Of a stretch of DNA of 64,000 nt, positions 27,288 through 36,617 are shown piece by piece; position 1 is the first letter of the stretch, and every line of letters starts with the position of its first letter. The notes below the pieces were generated by a model, which saw only the letters and a program-made list of their open reading frames with translations, was not told where the DNA came from and ran no database searches. This stretch comes from Thiocapsa imhoffii (GTDB taxonomy: Bacteria > Pseudomonadota > Gammaproteobacteria > Chromatiales > Chromatiaceae), in contig NZ_NRSD01000001.1 in NCBI RefSeq assembly GCF_016583985.1, forward strand, positions 310,001-374,000, in the 5' to 3' direction. The position numbers and the translations under genes are program-made.

Positions 27288-28022
27288 TCAGTTGCCCCGC
27301 AGGTCACCCCAGAGTGCTTGAATGATCGCGATAGCGGCCAGCGGTGCGGTCTCGGTGCGCAGGATCCGTGGCCCAAGGTGGACTCCAGTAAAACCAGCCG
27401 CGCGCGCCTGCTCGCGCTCACGCGGGCCGAGGCCGCCTTCGGGTCCAACCAGGAGGGTGATGCGAGCGTCCGGGGGCGCCGCGGAGGCCAAGGGTTGGCG
27501 AGCGGTCGGATCGAGGAGCCATCCGCCCTCGCCTTGACCATCGAGCCAGTCTCGAAAGGGTGCCGCAGGATCGAGCCTGGGCACGCGTCGGCGACCGGAT
27601 TGTTCGCAGGCGGCGATCAGGACGCCACGCCAATGGTTCTGTCGGCGCTCAAGCCGCGCCCCACTGAGGCGGACTTGGCTGCGTTCGGTGAACAGCGGGC
27701 TGATCCGTGCCACTCCAAGCTCGACGGCCTTTTGCAGCGCCACATCCATCCGCTCGCCCTTCGAGACCCCGAGGGAGAGTGTGATCGCGAGAGGGTGCCG
27801 CGGCTCAGGTTCGCCCGCGGCGAGGATGCGCACGCGCACCGCGGAGCGCTCGATGTGAATGATCTGTGCCCGGTAGTCGTGACCGTCGCCATTGAAGAGA
27901 ACGAGCGGTGCGTCCTGTTGCAGTCGGAGAACCTGGGTGAGGTGCCTGGCAGGTTCAGGGGCGAGTTGCAGAACGCCGCCTGGAGCAAGTGAATCCTCGA
28001 CGTAGATGCGTGGCTGTCGCAT
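27288..28022 (-). CDS. rsmE: 16S rRNA (uracil1498-N3)-methyltransferase RsmE
   Basis: A SPOUT (knotted) methyltransferase that modifies U1498 of 16S rRNA using SAM. The 244 residues match E. coli RsmE (243). Seen: the PUA-like N-terminal part (RQPRIYVEDS, HLTQVLRLQ), the family block SLGVSKGERMDVALQKAVELGV, and the knot with LLVGPEGGLGPREREQA and LGPRILRTETAPLAAI. The start at 28022 is preferred; it lies 10 bases after the stop of the DUF423 gene, so the two are co-transcribed. Confidence 0.95.
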   Translation of the reverse strand: MRQPRIYVEDSLAPGGVLQLAPEPARHLTQVLRLQQDAPLVLFNGDGHDYRAQIIHIERSAVRVRILAAGEPEPRHPLAITLSLGVSKGERMDVALQKAVELGVARISPLFTERSQVRLSGARLERRQNHWRGVLIAACEQSGRRRVPRLDPAAPFRDWLDGQGEGGWLLDPTARQPLASAAPPDARITLLVGPEGGLGPREREQARAAGFTGVHLGPRILRTETAPLAAIAIIQALWGDLRGN

Positions 28023-28032
28023 CCTCACGCGC

Positions 28033-28476
28033 TCAGGAGTGCTGTTCGGGCACGGCGGTGTGCCAACGCCAGCCGGCAAGCGTGAGGAGCGCCCAACCAG
28101 CGATCAAGAGCAATCCGCCGAACGGTGTGATGGCCCCCAATGCACCCAGATCCGTCAAGACCAGCGCGAACAGGCTGCCGCTGAAGAGAAGGGTTCCCAG
28201 CAGGAAGACCCGGGCCGCCCATTCGACCAGGTGCGCTTGCGGGCGGATGCTGAGCAGGACGCCACAGATGAGGATCACCACGCCATGGAGTGCGAGATAA
28301 TCCGTTGCGGTGCCCCAGGCGACGAGTCGCTCGGGGGTAATAAGATGACGCAGACCATGTGCGCCAAAGGCGCCGAGCGCGACCGCGAGCAGCCCACATA
28401 GGCCACCTGCGATCAGCCAGGGACGGGGACTTGTCGAGGTTCTGCTGGACACTGGGGATGCTCCTCTGTTACGCAC
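28033..28476 (-). CDS. DUF423 membrane protein (YgdD-like)
   Basis: A small inner-membrane protein of 147 residues with about four transmembrane helices. The DUF423 signature is present: LGAFGAHGLR near residues 34-43, then TATDYLALHGVVIL, FLLGTLLFSGSLFALVL and ITPFGGLLLIAGWALL. The function is not established. The first 20 residues are polar and may be untranslated if a later start is used, but no better ribosome binding site is visible. It heads a two-gene unit with rsmE. Confidence 0.9.
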   Translation of the reverse strand: MRNRGASPVSSRTSTSPRPWLIAGGLCGLLAVALGAFGAHGLRHLITPERLVAWGTATDYLALHGVVILICGVLLSIRPQAHLVEWAARVFLLGTLLFSGSLFALVLTDLGALGAITPFGGLLLIAGWALLTLAGWRWHTAVPEQHS

Positions 28477-28501
28477 ATGATAAGGGTAGTTTATGAACGC
28501 A

Positions 28502-28522
28502 GGTCAAAATTCTGTTTTGACC
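28502..28522. promoter_or_regulatory. Palindrome with back-to-back -35-like boxes
   Basis: GGTCAAAA (28502-28509) and TTTTGACC (28515-28522) form a perfect 8-base inverted repeat around a 5-base spacer. Each arm contains TTGACC, a good -35 element, pointing outwards on both strands: toward the DUF423-rsmE unit on the minus strand and toward the putative RNA on the plus strand. The -10 matches are weak on both sides. Confidence 0.4.
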
Positions 28523-28838
28523 CGAAGGATGCTGGGTACTAACCTCAACACATCTTGAGTGGCCCCGCGGTCGGCGCCCATGATGGTGATCTTGTGAGGG
28601 CAGTCCTAATCCGACTTTGGTGAGCGGGCGGCTGTCGACCTGAATAGACGAGGAGAAGTAACACTGCGTTGCCAATGTCGTCTCTGATTGCAGAGACCAG
28701 GACTTGGTTCAGCCTTGAGCGCCCAGGTCGATGCGACTGGCATGAGCAACCTGTTTCAATAACGAAGCCAACCGGGCGAACCGCCCTGAGTCGGCTCAAT
28801 GTTGACCGAACGTCTGATGACGTTCGGTCTTTTTGTTT
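28523..28838 (+). ncRNA. Possible small RNA gene ending at a strong terminator
   Basis: The plus strand here carries no supported protein gene, yet ends at a textbook terminator (28805-28838). The nearest plus-strand gene upstream ends at 27256. A transcript starting near 28550 would be about 285 bases. It contains several GGA triplets and local inverted repeats, but I cannot match it to a known RNA family. Class and boundaries are uncertain. Confidence 0.3.
28805..28838 (+). terminator. Strong intrinsic terminator
   Basis: A perfect 10-base stem (ACCGAACGTC and GACGTTCGGT) with a TGAT loop is followed by CTTTTTGTTT on the plus strand. The minus-strand side has no U-run, so it acts on plus-strand transcripts. 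Confidence 0.85.
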
Positions 28839-29012
28839 GTACGGCATCCGTTCGTTGCCGGGCGCTCGCGGGTGTGGGGCCGGGCGTGTGCGAACGCGGC
28901 CGGCTCTCAGCGCGCCGGCTCACGACCACCTCCATTGCCACTGCCGCGTCCGGGGCAGAGCAGGCCGAGTGCGGCGATGACGGCGACACCGGGCGCTAGG
29001 CGTTCGGCGCAC
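28839..29012. other. Gap before the ampD stop
   Basis: GC-rich sequence between the plus-strand terminator and the ampD stop codon. No gene, repeat or terminator for ampD was recognised. Confidence 0.4.
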
Positions 29013-29606
29013 TCAAGATGCTGGCAAGTGGAGTGCGAGGCGATAACGTGCCCAGTCGAAGGCGGGTCCGGGGTCAGTCTTGCGTCCTGGTGCGATCTCG
29101 CTATGACCAGCGATGCGCTCTGGAGTGATGCCGGGGTAGGATTTGAACAGCTGATGCGTGCAACGCACGAGGCACTCATACTGAGCGTCCGTGAAGGGGG
29201 TGGTGTCGGTCCCTTCCAACTCGATGCCGATCGAGAAGTCATTACAGCCGTCGCGGCCGGCAAATCGCGAGACGCCGGCATGCCAGGCCCGTTGCTCACA
29301 AGGGACGTATTGCAACAACTCGCCATGACGGCGAATGAGGAGGTGCGTGGAGACACGCAGGCTGCTGATGGTCTCGAAATACGGGTGGGCGCTGGCATCG
29401 AGCTGTCCAAGAAAGAGGTCGTCGATCCAAGGTCCGCCGAAGTGGCCCGGCGGCAGGCTGATATTATGAATGACCAGGAGGTTGACCTGGGTCCCTGGTG
29501 GCCGTGGGTCGTGATGTGGTGATGGCCTTCTGCGCGCATCGCGAAGCCACCCCTCCTCATCAAGACCGGGTTGGCACGGATGAGCGGCTGGTGTCTGAAG
29601 CCTCAT
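29013..29606 (-). CDS. ampD: 1,6-anhydro-N-acetylmuramyl-L-alanine amidase AmpD
   Basis: A cytosolic zinc amidase that removes the peptide from anhydroMurNAc-peptides during cell wall recycling; its loss induces AmpC in bacteria with AmpR. The 197 residues are close to E. coli AmpD (183). Zinc ligands and catalytic residues are visible: LLVIHNIS (first His), RAWHAGVSRF (second His) and IAGHSEIAPGRKTDPGPAFDW with the conserved Lys and Asp. SIGIELEGTD is the family block. It is divergent from nadC with 86 bases between starts, a pairing seen in other gammaproteobacteria. Confidence 0.95.
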   Translation of the reverse strand: MRLQTPAAHPCQPGLDEEGWLRDARRRPSPHHDPRPPGTQVNLLVIHNISLPPGHFGGPWIDDLFLGQLDASAHPYFETISSLRVSTHLLIRRHGELLQYVPCEQRAWHAGVSRFAGRDGCNDFSIGIELEGTDTTPFTDAQYECLVRCTHQLFKSYPGITPERIAGHSEIAPGRKTDPGPAFDWARYRLALHLPAS

Positions 29607-29692
29607 GTCGCTGACCTGTCTGGCCAGATCCGTTCTCGGGCGTGGCCCGCCATGTGAGCAGGGATCTGGCCGCTTTGTGTCGGAGTGAGTCT

Positions 29693-30607
29693 ATGGTGAG
29701 TCTAGCGCAACGTTTGCCGTCGGAGCTTGTGCCCCCAGATCCAATGATGCCAGATCCAACGATGATTGATGCGCAGGTTCGCGCCGCGCTCGCGGAAGAC
29801 GTCGGGACTGGCGACCTGACCGCAGCCTTGTTGGCTGATGAGCGCCTGGTGCGAGCGGAGTTGATCTCGCGAGAGTCGGCCGTGCTCTGTGGCGTGGCCT
29901 GGGCCGAGCGGGCGTTCCACCTGCTCGACCCGCGCATCCGGGTGCGCTGGGACCTTGGTGATGGCGGCCGCATCGTTGCGGGTCAACGCCTCGCCGTGCT
30001 CGAAGGCCCGGTTGCGGGGATCTTGAGCGCGGAGCGCACGGCCATGAACTATCTCCAAACGCTCTCAGGGACGGCAACGCGGGCCGCGGAGTTTGCCGCG
30101 GCGGTAGCGGGGTTGCCGGTGATGGTGCTGGATACGCGCAAGACCCTTCCAGGGCTGCGTCTGCAACAGAAGTATGCCGTCCGGTGCGGCGGCTGCCACA
30201 ATCATCGGATCGGTTTGTTCGACGCCATTCTCATCAAGGAAAATCACATCCTCGCTGCCGGGTCGATCGGCGCCGCCTTAGCCGCGGCGGCGGCACTGGG
30301 TCGCGATGTTCCGATTCAGATCGAAGTGGAGCGTCTTGATGAGTTGGAGACGGCACTGGAGGCTGGGGCGCGCTTGATTCTGCTCGACAATTTCACACTC
30401 GATGATCTCCGTCGTGCGGTTGCGCTCACGGCCGGTCGGGCTCAACTCGAGGCCTCCGGGGGCGTGACGCTCGAGACGATTCGTGCGATTGCCGAGACCG
30501 GAGTCGATCGCATCTCGGTCGGTTCGCTCACCAAGGATGTACGGGCCGTTGACCTGTCGTTGCGGGTGGTCGACGCCGCGGCAGCTGCCGCGCTCCCGCC
30601 TGCTTGA
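29693..30607 (+). CDS. nadC: Nicotinate-nucleotide pyrophosphorylase (carboxylating) NadC
   Basis: NadC makes nicotinate mononucleotide from quinolinate and PRPP in NAD synthesis. The 304 residues contain [50 protein letters not shown] with the Arg/Lys residues that hold quinolinate, [16 protein letters not shown] and [12 protein letters not shown]. These give the full active site of this TIM-barrel phosphoribosyltransferase. The start at 29693 is supported by GGAG about 8 bases upstream; the frame extends further, to 29642, without a better site. It is divergent from ampD. Confidence 0.96.
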   Translation: MVSLAQRLPSELVPPDPMMPDPTMIDAQVRAALAEDVGTGDLTAALLADERLVRAELISRESAVLCGVAWAERAFHLLDPRIRVRWDLGDGGRIVAGQRLAVLEGPVAGILSAERTAMNYLQTLSGTATRAAEFAAAVAGLPVMVLDTRKTLPGLRLQQKYAVRCGGCHNHRIGLFDAILIKENHILAAGSIGAALAAAAALGRDVPIQIEVERLDELETALEAGARLILLDNFTLDDLRRAVALTAGRAQLEASGGVTLETIRAIAETGVDRISVGSLTKDVRAVDLSLRVVDAAAAAALPPA

Positions 30608-30676
30608 ACCGATATCGGCACTGGCTTGAACGCTCGCGCGGATCCCCGTTGCAGATCGGGCGATGCGCCTCGGTAG

Positions 30677-31021
30677 TCAGCGGATCGGCCGTGCCTGCCG
30701 CTGCCCGAGTTGGTGTTCGAGGACGCGCAGACGTTCGCGCAGATGCTCGATCTCATCGAGCAGATCGATCGCGAGCGCGGTTCCCGCGATGTTGAGTTTG
30801 AGGTCGCGACGCAGTCGCACGGCACGGCGGGCGCGGCGGACTTCGAGCCCATCGAATCGCCATTCCTCGGGTAGCGCTCCTTGCGGGCGCAGCAAACCCT
30901 CGGTGACCATGAGACTCACCATTCGGGTATTGGAGCCACAGAGCTGCGTCAACTCAGAGAAGGTCACGGTTAGACCTTCGTCGAGCAGGATCCCTTCAAG
31001 ACGTGTCTCGGATTGCGTCAT
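30677..31021 (-). CDS. cbpM: Chaperone modulator CbpM
   Basis: A 114-residue MerR-like protein that binds the J-domain of CbpA and blocks its activity. SELTQLCGSNTRMVSLMVTEGLL is the helix-turn-helix-like segment with the family's conserved cysteine, followed by a Leu/Arg-rich coiled-coil C-terminus (LLDEIEHLRERLRVLEHQLG). The ATG lies 3 bases after the cbpA stop, so translation is coupled to the protein it controls. Confidence 0.9.
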   Translation of the reverse strand: MTQSETRLEGILLDEGLTVTFSELTQLCGSNTRMVSLMVTEGLLRPQGALPEEWRFDGLEVRRARRAVRLRRDLKLNIAGTALAIDLLDEIEHLRERLRVLEHQLGQRQARPIR

Positions 31022-31024
31022 GGG

Positions 31025-31951
31025 TCAGACTCCCATCTCGGCCCTTGGGTTAAAGTGTAGACGCTCCGCCATCTCACGATAGGCCGCTTTCGCGTCGTCG
31101 GTCGTCGCCAGCGGCGTGACGATCTCGAGCACGACGATGGCATCGCCAGGCGGTTCACCCGGCAGACCCCGTCCTTTCAAGCGCAGTCGCTGTCCCGAGT
31201 GAGATCCCGCTGGGACCTTGAGGTTCACGGTTCCGCCAAGTGTTGGAACCGAGACGGAAGCCCCGAGTGCCGCCTCCCAGGGTGCGATGGGAAGTTTCAA
31301 CTGGATGTCCTTGCCCTCGACACTGTACAACCGATGCGGATTGATCTCGATCTCGAGGTAAAGATCGCCTTCCGGCCCGCCATTGACGCCGGGTGTGCCT
31401 TGGCCGCTGAGTCGAATCTGTCGCCCGTGCGTGACGCCCGCTGGGATCCGAACATTCAACGTCTTGGTGCGCATCCGGGGACGCCCATCGGCTCCGAGTT
31501 CTGGGACGTCGAGCCGAATTTGGCGGGTCCCGCCGCGATAGGCCTCTTCAAGATCGATCGGTAGTCGCACGGTTTGGTCCTGTCCACGCCGACGTTGGCG
31601 CCCCTGTTCATCAGCACGGAACTCGCGTCCGAACAGGCTTGAGAAGAACTCACTGAACTCAGCCATTTCCTCCGCGCTGAAGTGAACGTTCTGATGGGTT
31701 TCGCCGGGGGCTGGGCGGAAGTTCTGCCCCGCATGCCAGTTAGACCCCAATGCATCGTAGGCCGCGCGCTTTTCGGGGTCGTGCAGCACCGCGTTGGCCT
31801 CATTGATCTCCTTGAACTTGACCTCCGCGTCGGTCTCCTGGCTGACATCTGGATGGTACTGACGCGCCAGCTTACGATACGCGCGTTTGATCTCGGCCTG
31901 GGTGGCATCACGGGCAACCCCCAGTGTTTTATAATAGTCCTTGTATTCCAT
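31025..31951 (-). CDS. cbpA: DnaJ-family co-chaperone CbpA
   Basis: A 308-residue co-chaperone of DnaK that in E. coli also binds curved DNA. The J-domain (5-70) has YYKTLGVARDATQ and the essential HPD in QYHPDVS. A Gly/Phe-poor linker leads to the two beta-sandwich substrate-binding domains (LDVPELGADGRP, RLSGQGTPGVNGGPEGDLYLEI, LKGRGLPGEPPGD). The Cys-rich zinc domain of true DnaJ is missing, which marks it as CbpA. E. coli CbpA has 306 residues. It is followed directly by cbpM. Confidence 0.95.
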   Translation of the reverse strand: MEYKDYYKTLGVARDATQAEIKRAYRKLARQYHPDVSQETDAEVKFKEINEANAVLHDPEKRAAYDALGSNWHAGQNFRPAPGETHQNVHFSAEEMAEFSEFFSSLFGREFRADEQGRQRRRGQDQTVRLPIDLEEAYRGGTRQIRLDVPELGADGRPRMRTKTLNVRIPAGVTHGRQIRLSGQGTPGVNGGPEGDLYLEIEINPHRLYSVEGKDIQLKLPIAPWEAALGASVSVPTLGGTVNLKVPAGSHSGQRLRLKGRGLPGEPPGDAIVVLEIVTPLATTDDAKAAYREMAERLHFNPRAEMGV

Positions 31952-32179
31952 TGCAGCGCCTCGGAGAAGTGGCCAACAGGGACTGTTGAACTCAGTGCAA
32001 GGTCGAATGTAGGGTCATGCCAGCGAGATTACGACATCGCACCGAGCCGCGGCCCAGGCTCCACCAACGGCGACGACGCGGGCTTCAGTCTGCTCATGCT
32101 GGAGTCTGGACGCGGGCCTCGACAAGGAGACCGCCCCGGCGCGCGGAGACTGGAGCCGTGTGATCCCCCGGTCCATCGG

Positions 32180-33709
32180 CTAGGCTCCCACGGGGGGCTG
32201 GTCGTGCGGCTCGTGGCCATCCTGATCCTCTGGGCCGTGAGCCTGGACCGTGCGGCCGCGTGACCAGGCGCGCAGGGCGTCGAGTTGTGACGACATCACC
32301 ACCGAAAGCGGCTTGGTGCTGGTCACCTCCCGCATCAGCGCCTCGGTCGTGACGCGACCGCGTACGCTGCTGTCCGCATAGAGCGCGGAGACCACGGCCT
32401 GCTCGATCCCGGCACCCGTAAATCCCGCGCTGGCATCGGCGAGGGCGGCAAGGTCGAATGCCGCGGGATCGAGACCGCGGTGACGCAGGTGAATCGCGAA
32501 GATTTCACGCCGCACTGGGCCACCCGGCAAGTCGACGAAGAAGATCTCATCGATCCGACCCTTGCGAATCAACTCGGGTGGGAGCCGTGAGATGTCGTTG
32601 GCGGTTGCCGCGAGGAAGACGCGCGTCGTCCGTTCGGCCATCCAGGTGAGCAGGGTTGCGAGCACGCGCCGTCCAACGCCCTCGTCTTCCGAGCCGGTAG
32701 CGACGCCTTTCTCGATCTCGTCGATCCAGAGGACGCACGGCGCCATGAGATCGGCCGTGGCGAGCGCCTTGCGGACATTCTTCTCGGTCTCGCCGATGTA
32801 TTTGTCATAGAGGGCACCGAAGTCGAGCCGTAGGAGTGGAACGCCAAAACCACCCGCAATGGCCTTGGCGGCAAGGCTCTTGCCGCCGCCCTGAACGCCG
32901 GTGATGAGGATGCCGCGGGGATGATCTCGCCCCGTCCCAGCGCGCAGAAAGGCCGAGCGCCGCCGCTCGATCCAGGCCTTGAGCGCGCTGAGCCCAGCGA
33001 TCTCGGCGAAGGAACGGGTATCGTATTCGAAGCTGATGATCCCTTCAGGGCTCAGGAGTTCGTATTTGGCGCGCTTGACGGTCTCGACGTCCTCATGGGT
33101 GATGGCGCCATCATGACGGATCGCGTTGCGGATCAGGCGTCGCGCGTCGGATTCGGTGACGCCAAGCAGGTTGCGTGCGAGCTGATCAATGGCGTCACGA
33201 CGGGTGCGGAAGCTGCGGCCGACCGCGCCGTCCTGCCAGCGTTGCGCCTCGTCACGAATCAACCAGAGCATGCGTTGTCGATCGGGCAGGCGCAGCTCGA
33301 ATCGCAAACTGAGGTGGCGGATCTCCGGCGGGATCTCGAGCGCGTGGCTGACGAAGATAAGGGTCTTTGGCAAGTGCTCGTAGTCCTGAGCGATTTCCTT
33401 GATGAGCCGAACGTGCAGCGGGCTGTCGAGATAGGGGTGGAAGTCGAGCAGCATGTAGAGACCACGTTGCTGCGAGGAGCGGACATGACGGAGTAATTCG
33501 GTCGGATCGGCGAAGCGGCTGTGTGACCCGGTATCAAATTCGAGGCGTCGCAGTCCCTCGGTGATCGACCAGCGAAACGCCGGTTCGGCGATGCGCACGG
33601 CGAGTTTGGCAAAGAGTTCGATGACCCGTGGCTCCTCGATCGACTCGATCAGGACGATCGGCGTATCCGAGCGCAGCAGGATCTCCAAGTCATGTAGATC
33701 GGGCATCAT
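32180..33709 (-). CDS. Ycf46-like AAA ATPase
   Basis: A 509-residue cytosolic protein. The N-terminal half (1-240) is the variable region of Ycf46-type proteins, itself a degenerate AAA-like domain ([25 protein letters not shown]). The C-terminal half is a canonical AAA module: Walker [10 protein letters not shown], pore-loop [14 protein letters not shown], Walker [11 protein letters not shown], sensor AATANDIS, and arginine fingers in [10 protein letters not shown]. Ycf46 proteins of algae and cyanobacteria are linked to inorganic carbon uptake and photosynthetic regulation; the role in proteobacteria is unknown. It is divergent from leuA and follows cbpAM at a distance of 228 bases. Confidence 0.85.
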   Translation of the reverse strand: MMPDLHDLEILLRSDTPIVLIESIEEPRVIELFAKLAVRIAEPAFRWSITEGLRRLEFDTGSHSRFADPTELLRHVRSSQQRGLYMLLDFHPYLDSPLHVRLIKEIAQDYEHLPKTLIFVSHALEIPPEIRHLSLRFELRLPDRQRMLWLIRDEAQRWQDGAVGRSFRTRRDAIDQLARNLLGVTESDARRLIRNAIRHDGAITHEDVETVKRAKYELLSPEGIISFEYDTRSFAEIAGLSALKAWIERRRSAFLRAGTGRDHPRGILITGVQGGGKSLAAKAIAGGFGVPLLRLDFGALYDKYIGETEKNVRKALATADLMAPCVLWIDEIEKGVATGSEDEGVGRRVLATLLTWMAERTTRVFLAATANDISRLPPELIRKGRIDEIFFVDLPGGPVRREIFAIHLRHRGLDPAAFDLAALADASAGFTGAGIEQAVVSALYADSSVRGRVTTEALMREVTSTKPLSVVMSSQLDALRAWSRGRTVQAHGPEDQDGHEPHDQPPVGA

Positions 33710-34101
33710 GGCGCGCCGCCTCCCACGGTCGATGGGTCGAGATGCAGTCGTGCGGGTCGTTGATTATGCCGGGATTCACTCGATGCCGCTCGGTGCGCAT
33801 GCGCCATGGGGCGCGCCACCGTGACGGCTGCCCGGCAATCGTCAGCGAAGCCGCGGTCTGTCTGTCCGACGCCAAGGAGGAACGTCTGATTTCGGCAGCT
33901 TATACACAGCGACCCGCTGGCCACAAGCAGGAGCTGATGCCGCTGTCATCGTTGGTTCGTCCAGCGGGTGATGAGCTGCGACTCGGGTGTCGCGCTGCTG
34001 GTTGTTGCCGTCTTCGTGCGCGTCGGGCAAGCTGCATGCTACTCGGCGAATTCGTGCCACTCACATCATTCTCGGATGTGGGCGTGACAGAGAGACTACC
34101 C
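33710..34101. promoter_or_regulatory. Divergent control region between the AAA ATPase and leuA
   Basis: About 390 bases must carry promoters in both directions. The leuA frame is open far upstream of its real start, but that extension reads as unlikely protein. I looked for a leucine-rich leader peptide and attenuator before leuA and did not find one. No promoter stands out. Confidence 0.35.
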
Positions 34102-35652
34102 ATGATTGCTAAAGACCATTTGATCATTTTCGATACGACCTTGCGCGACGGCGAACAGAGTCCGGGCGCGTCCATGACCCGCGATGAGAAGGTGCGCATT
34201 GCCAAGGCCCTGGAGCGGATGCGCGTCGACGTCATCGAAGCGGGGTTCCCGATCGCCAGCCCAGGTGACTTCGAAGCCGTCAAGGCGGTTGCCGAGGCGA
34301 TCCGCGACAGCCGCGTCTGTGGCCTGGCACGCGCGCTCGACCCGGACATCGACCGCGCCGGCGAAGCCCTGGCAGGGGCCGCGGCTGGGCGCATCCACAC
34401 CTTCATCGCGACCTCACCGATCCATATGCAGAAAAAACTGCGCATGTCGCCCGATGAGGTGCTTGCGCAAGCCGTCCGTGCGGTGCAACGGGCACGCCGC
34501 TACACCGACGATGTCGAGTTCTCGCCCGAGGATGCTGGACGATCCGAAATTGATTTTCTCTGTCGCGTGCTCGAGGCGGTCATCGACGCCGGAGCCCGCA
34601 CCGTCAACATCCCAGACACGGTTGGCTACAACATTCCGGACCAGTTCGGCTCACTGATCCAGACGTTACGGGAACGGATCCCGAACGCCGACCAGGCGAT
34701 CTTCTCCGTCCATTGCCACAACGATCTCGGCTTGGCGGTCGCCAACTCGCTGGCGGCGGTGCGCAACGGTGCGCGACAAGTCGAGTGCACCATCAATGGT
34801 CTTGGCGAGCGCGCCGGCAACGCCGCGTTGGAAGAGATCGTCATGACGGTGCGCACCCGGCAAGACCTGTTCGATTGTGAGACTCGGCTCGATACGACTC
34901 AGATCATGAATTGTTCGCGTTTGGTCTCGGGTATCACGGGCTTCGCCGTGCAGCCGAACAAGGCGGTCGTGGGCGCGAATGCCTTTGCGCACGAGTCCGG
35001 AATCCATCAGGACGGTGTCCTCAAGAACCGTGAAACCTACGAGATCATGCGCGCCGAGGACGTGGGCTGGAATGCTAACCGCATGGTTTTGGGCAAGCAC
35101 TCTGGTCGCAATGCCTTCCGCACGCGACTGCAGGAACTTGGCATCGTGATGGCCTCGGAAGAAGATCTGAATGCGGCCTTTTCGCGCTTTAAGGATCTGG
35201 CGGACAAGAAACACGAAATCTTCGACGAAGATCTGCAGGCCTTGGTGACCGATACCACATTGGATGCGGCAAACGAGCGCGTGAAATTGATCTCCTTACG
35301 GGTCTGCTCGGAGACTGGTGAGACCCCATGCGCCGAACTGGTGCTGGCATTCGATGGTGAGGAGCGTGGCGGAAGTGCCCGCGGCGGCGGTCCGGTGGAC
35401 GCCACCTTCAAGGCGATCGAGTCGATCGTCACCAGTGGCACCGAGTTGAAGCTCTACTCGGTGAATGCCATCACCAGTGGGACCGACGCGCAGGGTGAGG
35501 TCACCGTCCGGCTCGAGCGCGGGGGGCGCATCGTTAATGGCCAAGGTGCCGATACCGACATCGTCATCGCATCGGCGAAGGCCTATCTCAATGCGTGTAA
35601 TAAAATCTTGCAGCCAGTCGAACGGGCGCACCCACAACAGGGTCATGTGTGA
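34102..35652 (+). CDS. leuA: 2-isopropylmalate synthase LeuA
   Basis: The first committed step of leucine synthesis: condensation of 2-ketoisovalerate with acetyl-CoA. The 516 residues fit the E. coli enzyme (523). The catalytic TIM barrel begins with [12 protein letters not shown]; metal ligands lie in that Asp and in [23 protein letters not shown] and HESGIHQDG are further conserved blocks. The C-terminal 120 residues form the LeuA dimer domain that binds leucine for feedback inhibition. The start was set at 34102 ([11 protein letters not shown]) because the barrel begins there; the frame is open 158 codons further. The uracil-DNA glycosylase gene starts 15 bases downstream. Confidence 0.97.
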   Translation: MIAKDHLIIFDTTLRDGEQSPGASMTRDEKVRIAKALERMRVDVIEAGFPIASPGDFEAVKAVAEAIRDSRVCGLARALDPDIDRAGEALAGAAAGRIHTFIATSPIHMQKKLRMSPDEVLAQAVRAVQRARRYTDDVEFSPEDAGRSEIDFLCRVLEAVIDAGARTVNIPDTVGYNIPDQFGSLIQTLRERIPNADQAIFSVHCHNDLGLAVANSLAAVRNGARQVECTINGLGERAGNAALEEIVMTVRTRQDLFDCETRLDTTQIMNCSRLVSGITGFAVQPNKAVVGANAFAHESGIHQDGVLKNRETYEIMRAEDVGWNANRMVLGKHSGRNAFRTRLQELGIVMASEEDLNAAFSRFKDLADKKHEIFDEDLQALVTDTTLDAANERVKLISLRVCSETGETPCAELVLAFDGEERGGSARGGGPVDATFKAIESIVTSGTELKLYSVNAITSGTDAQGEVTVRLERGGRIVNGQGADTDIVIASAKAYLNACNKILQPVERAHPQQGHV

Positions 35653-35667
35653 AGCGAGACGAGCGGG

Positions 35668-36462
35668 ATGGATGAGTCGCGACGATATGGTTATCTCAGT
35701 GCGATGGGCATCCGGGTCTGGGTGCCGCGCGCGCCGTTCGTCCCCGCTCGAACTGCGCCAGCAAGGCTCTCGTCGCCCCCGATTTCCGTGCAGGATTCGA
35801 GCCTTGGCGCGGATCCAGCGCCGGAGCAGGCACGGCCAGTGGAGGCTGCGCGCGAGGCCATGCCCTCCTCCTCGCGCGACGCCACGGATGTGCACAGCCT
35901 CGCATGGCCGGACCTGGCCGACGCAGTGGCCACCTGTCGCGCCTGCGTGCTCTGCGAGACGCGTCAGCAAACCGTCTTCGGCGTCGGTGACCGGGCCGCT
36001 CGACTCCTGCTCATTGGTGAAGCCCCGGGCGCGGATGAAGACCGCGCGGGCGAGCCGTTCGTCGGTCGCGCTGGGCAACTCTTGAACCGGATGCTTGCGG
36101 GAATTGGCCTGAACCGTGATCAGGTCTATATCGCAAATGTGCTCAAATGTCGCCCGCCCGGCAATCGGGATCCGAAGCCCGAGGAAATTCAGCAGTGCGA
36201 GGGCTATCTGCAACGGCAGATCGCCTTGATCCGACCTCGCGTGATCCTCTGCGTTGGACGGGTGGCTGCGCAGCATTTGATCGGAACCGATGCCCCGGTC
36301 GGCCGTCTGCGAGGGCGGTGGTTCGATCTCGGGGGTGACCAGATCCCGCTGCGCGTGACCTATCACCCCGCCTATCTCTTGCGCTCACCGGAACAGAAAG
36401 CAAAGGCTTGGGCTGATCTCATGGCAGTTGCACAGCGTCTGGCGACGCTGAAGGCCGCTTGA
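35668..36462 (+). CDS. Family 4 uracil-DNA glycosylase
   Basis: A base-excision repair enzyme that removes uracil from DNA. The conserved part starts near residue 80 and contains [20 protein letters not shown] (the uracil-binding motif), the late [10 protein letters not shown] motif with catalytic-loop His, and four cysteines for the 4Fe-4S cluster: CRAC near residue 89, the Cys of [11 protein letters not shown] and the Cys of QQCEGYL. The first 75 residues are Ala/Pro-rich and variable, as in many proteobacterial members. It follows leuA by 15 bases and may be co-transcribed. Confidence 0.93.
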   Translation: MDESRRYGYLSAMGIRVWVPRAPFVPARTAPARLSSPPISVQDSSLGADPAPEQARPVEAAREAMPSSSRDATDVHSLAWPDLADAVATCRACVLCETRQQTVFGVGDRAARLLLIGEAPGADEDRAGEPFVGRAGQLLNRMLAGIGLNRDQVYIANVLKCRPPGNRDPKPEEIQQCEGYLQRQIALIRPRVILCVGRVAAQHLIGTDAPVGRLRGRWFDLGGDQIPLRVTYHPAYLLRSPEQKAKAWADLMAVAQRLATLKAA

Positions 36463-36463
36463 T

Positions 36464-36617
36464 CGACTGGGTGATCGGTGTTGTCAATCGATTTGCGTGA
36501 ATTGATCGATATTAATACTTTTAATATTTAATTAAATTCTAATATATTGTGCTTCGTGGACGGCGCAGAACCTCCACGCTTGCTGCTAAGTCACCATCCT
36601 CAATTGGAGAAAACAAT
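36464..36617 (+). promoter_or_regulatory. AT-rich promoter region of the sulfur globule-type gene
   Basis: Positions 36480-36550 are strikingly AT-rich for this chromosome (ATTAATACTTTTAATATTT and TAATATATTG), offering several possible -10 elements. GGAGA at 36606-36610 lies 7 bases before the ATG. Such a region suggests strong or protein-regulated transcription. Confidence 0.6.

Noticed and set aside
28523..28838. 6S RNA, tmRNA or SRP RNA
   Set aside because: None of their conserved sequences or closing stems could be found; it is reported only as an unclassified candidate RNA.
33710..34101. Leucine attenuator before leuA
   Set aside because: I looked for a leader peptide with a run of Leu codons and a terminator with alternative pairing and found neither.
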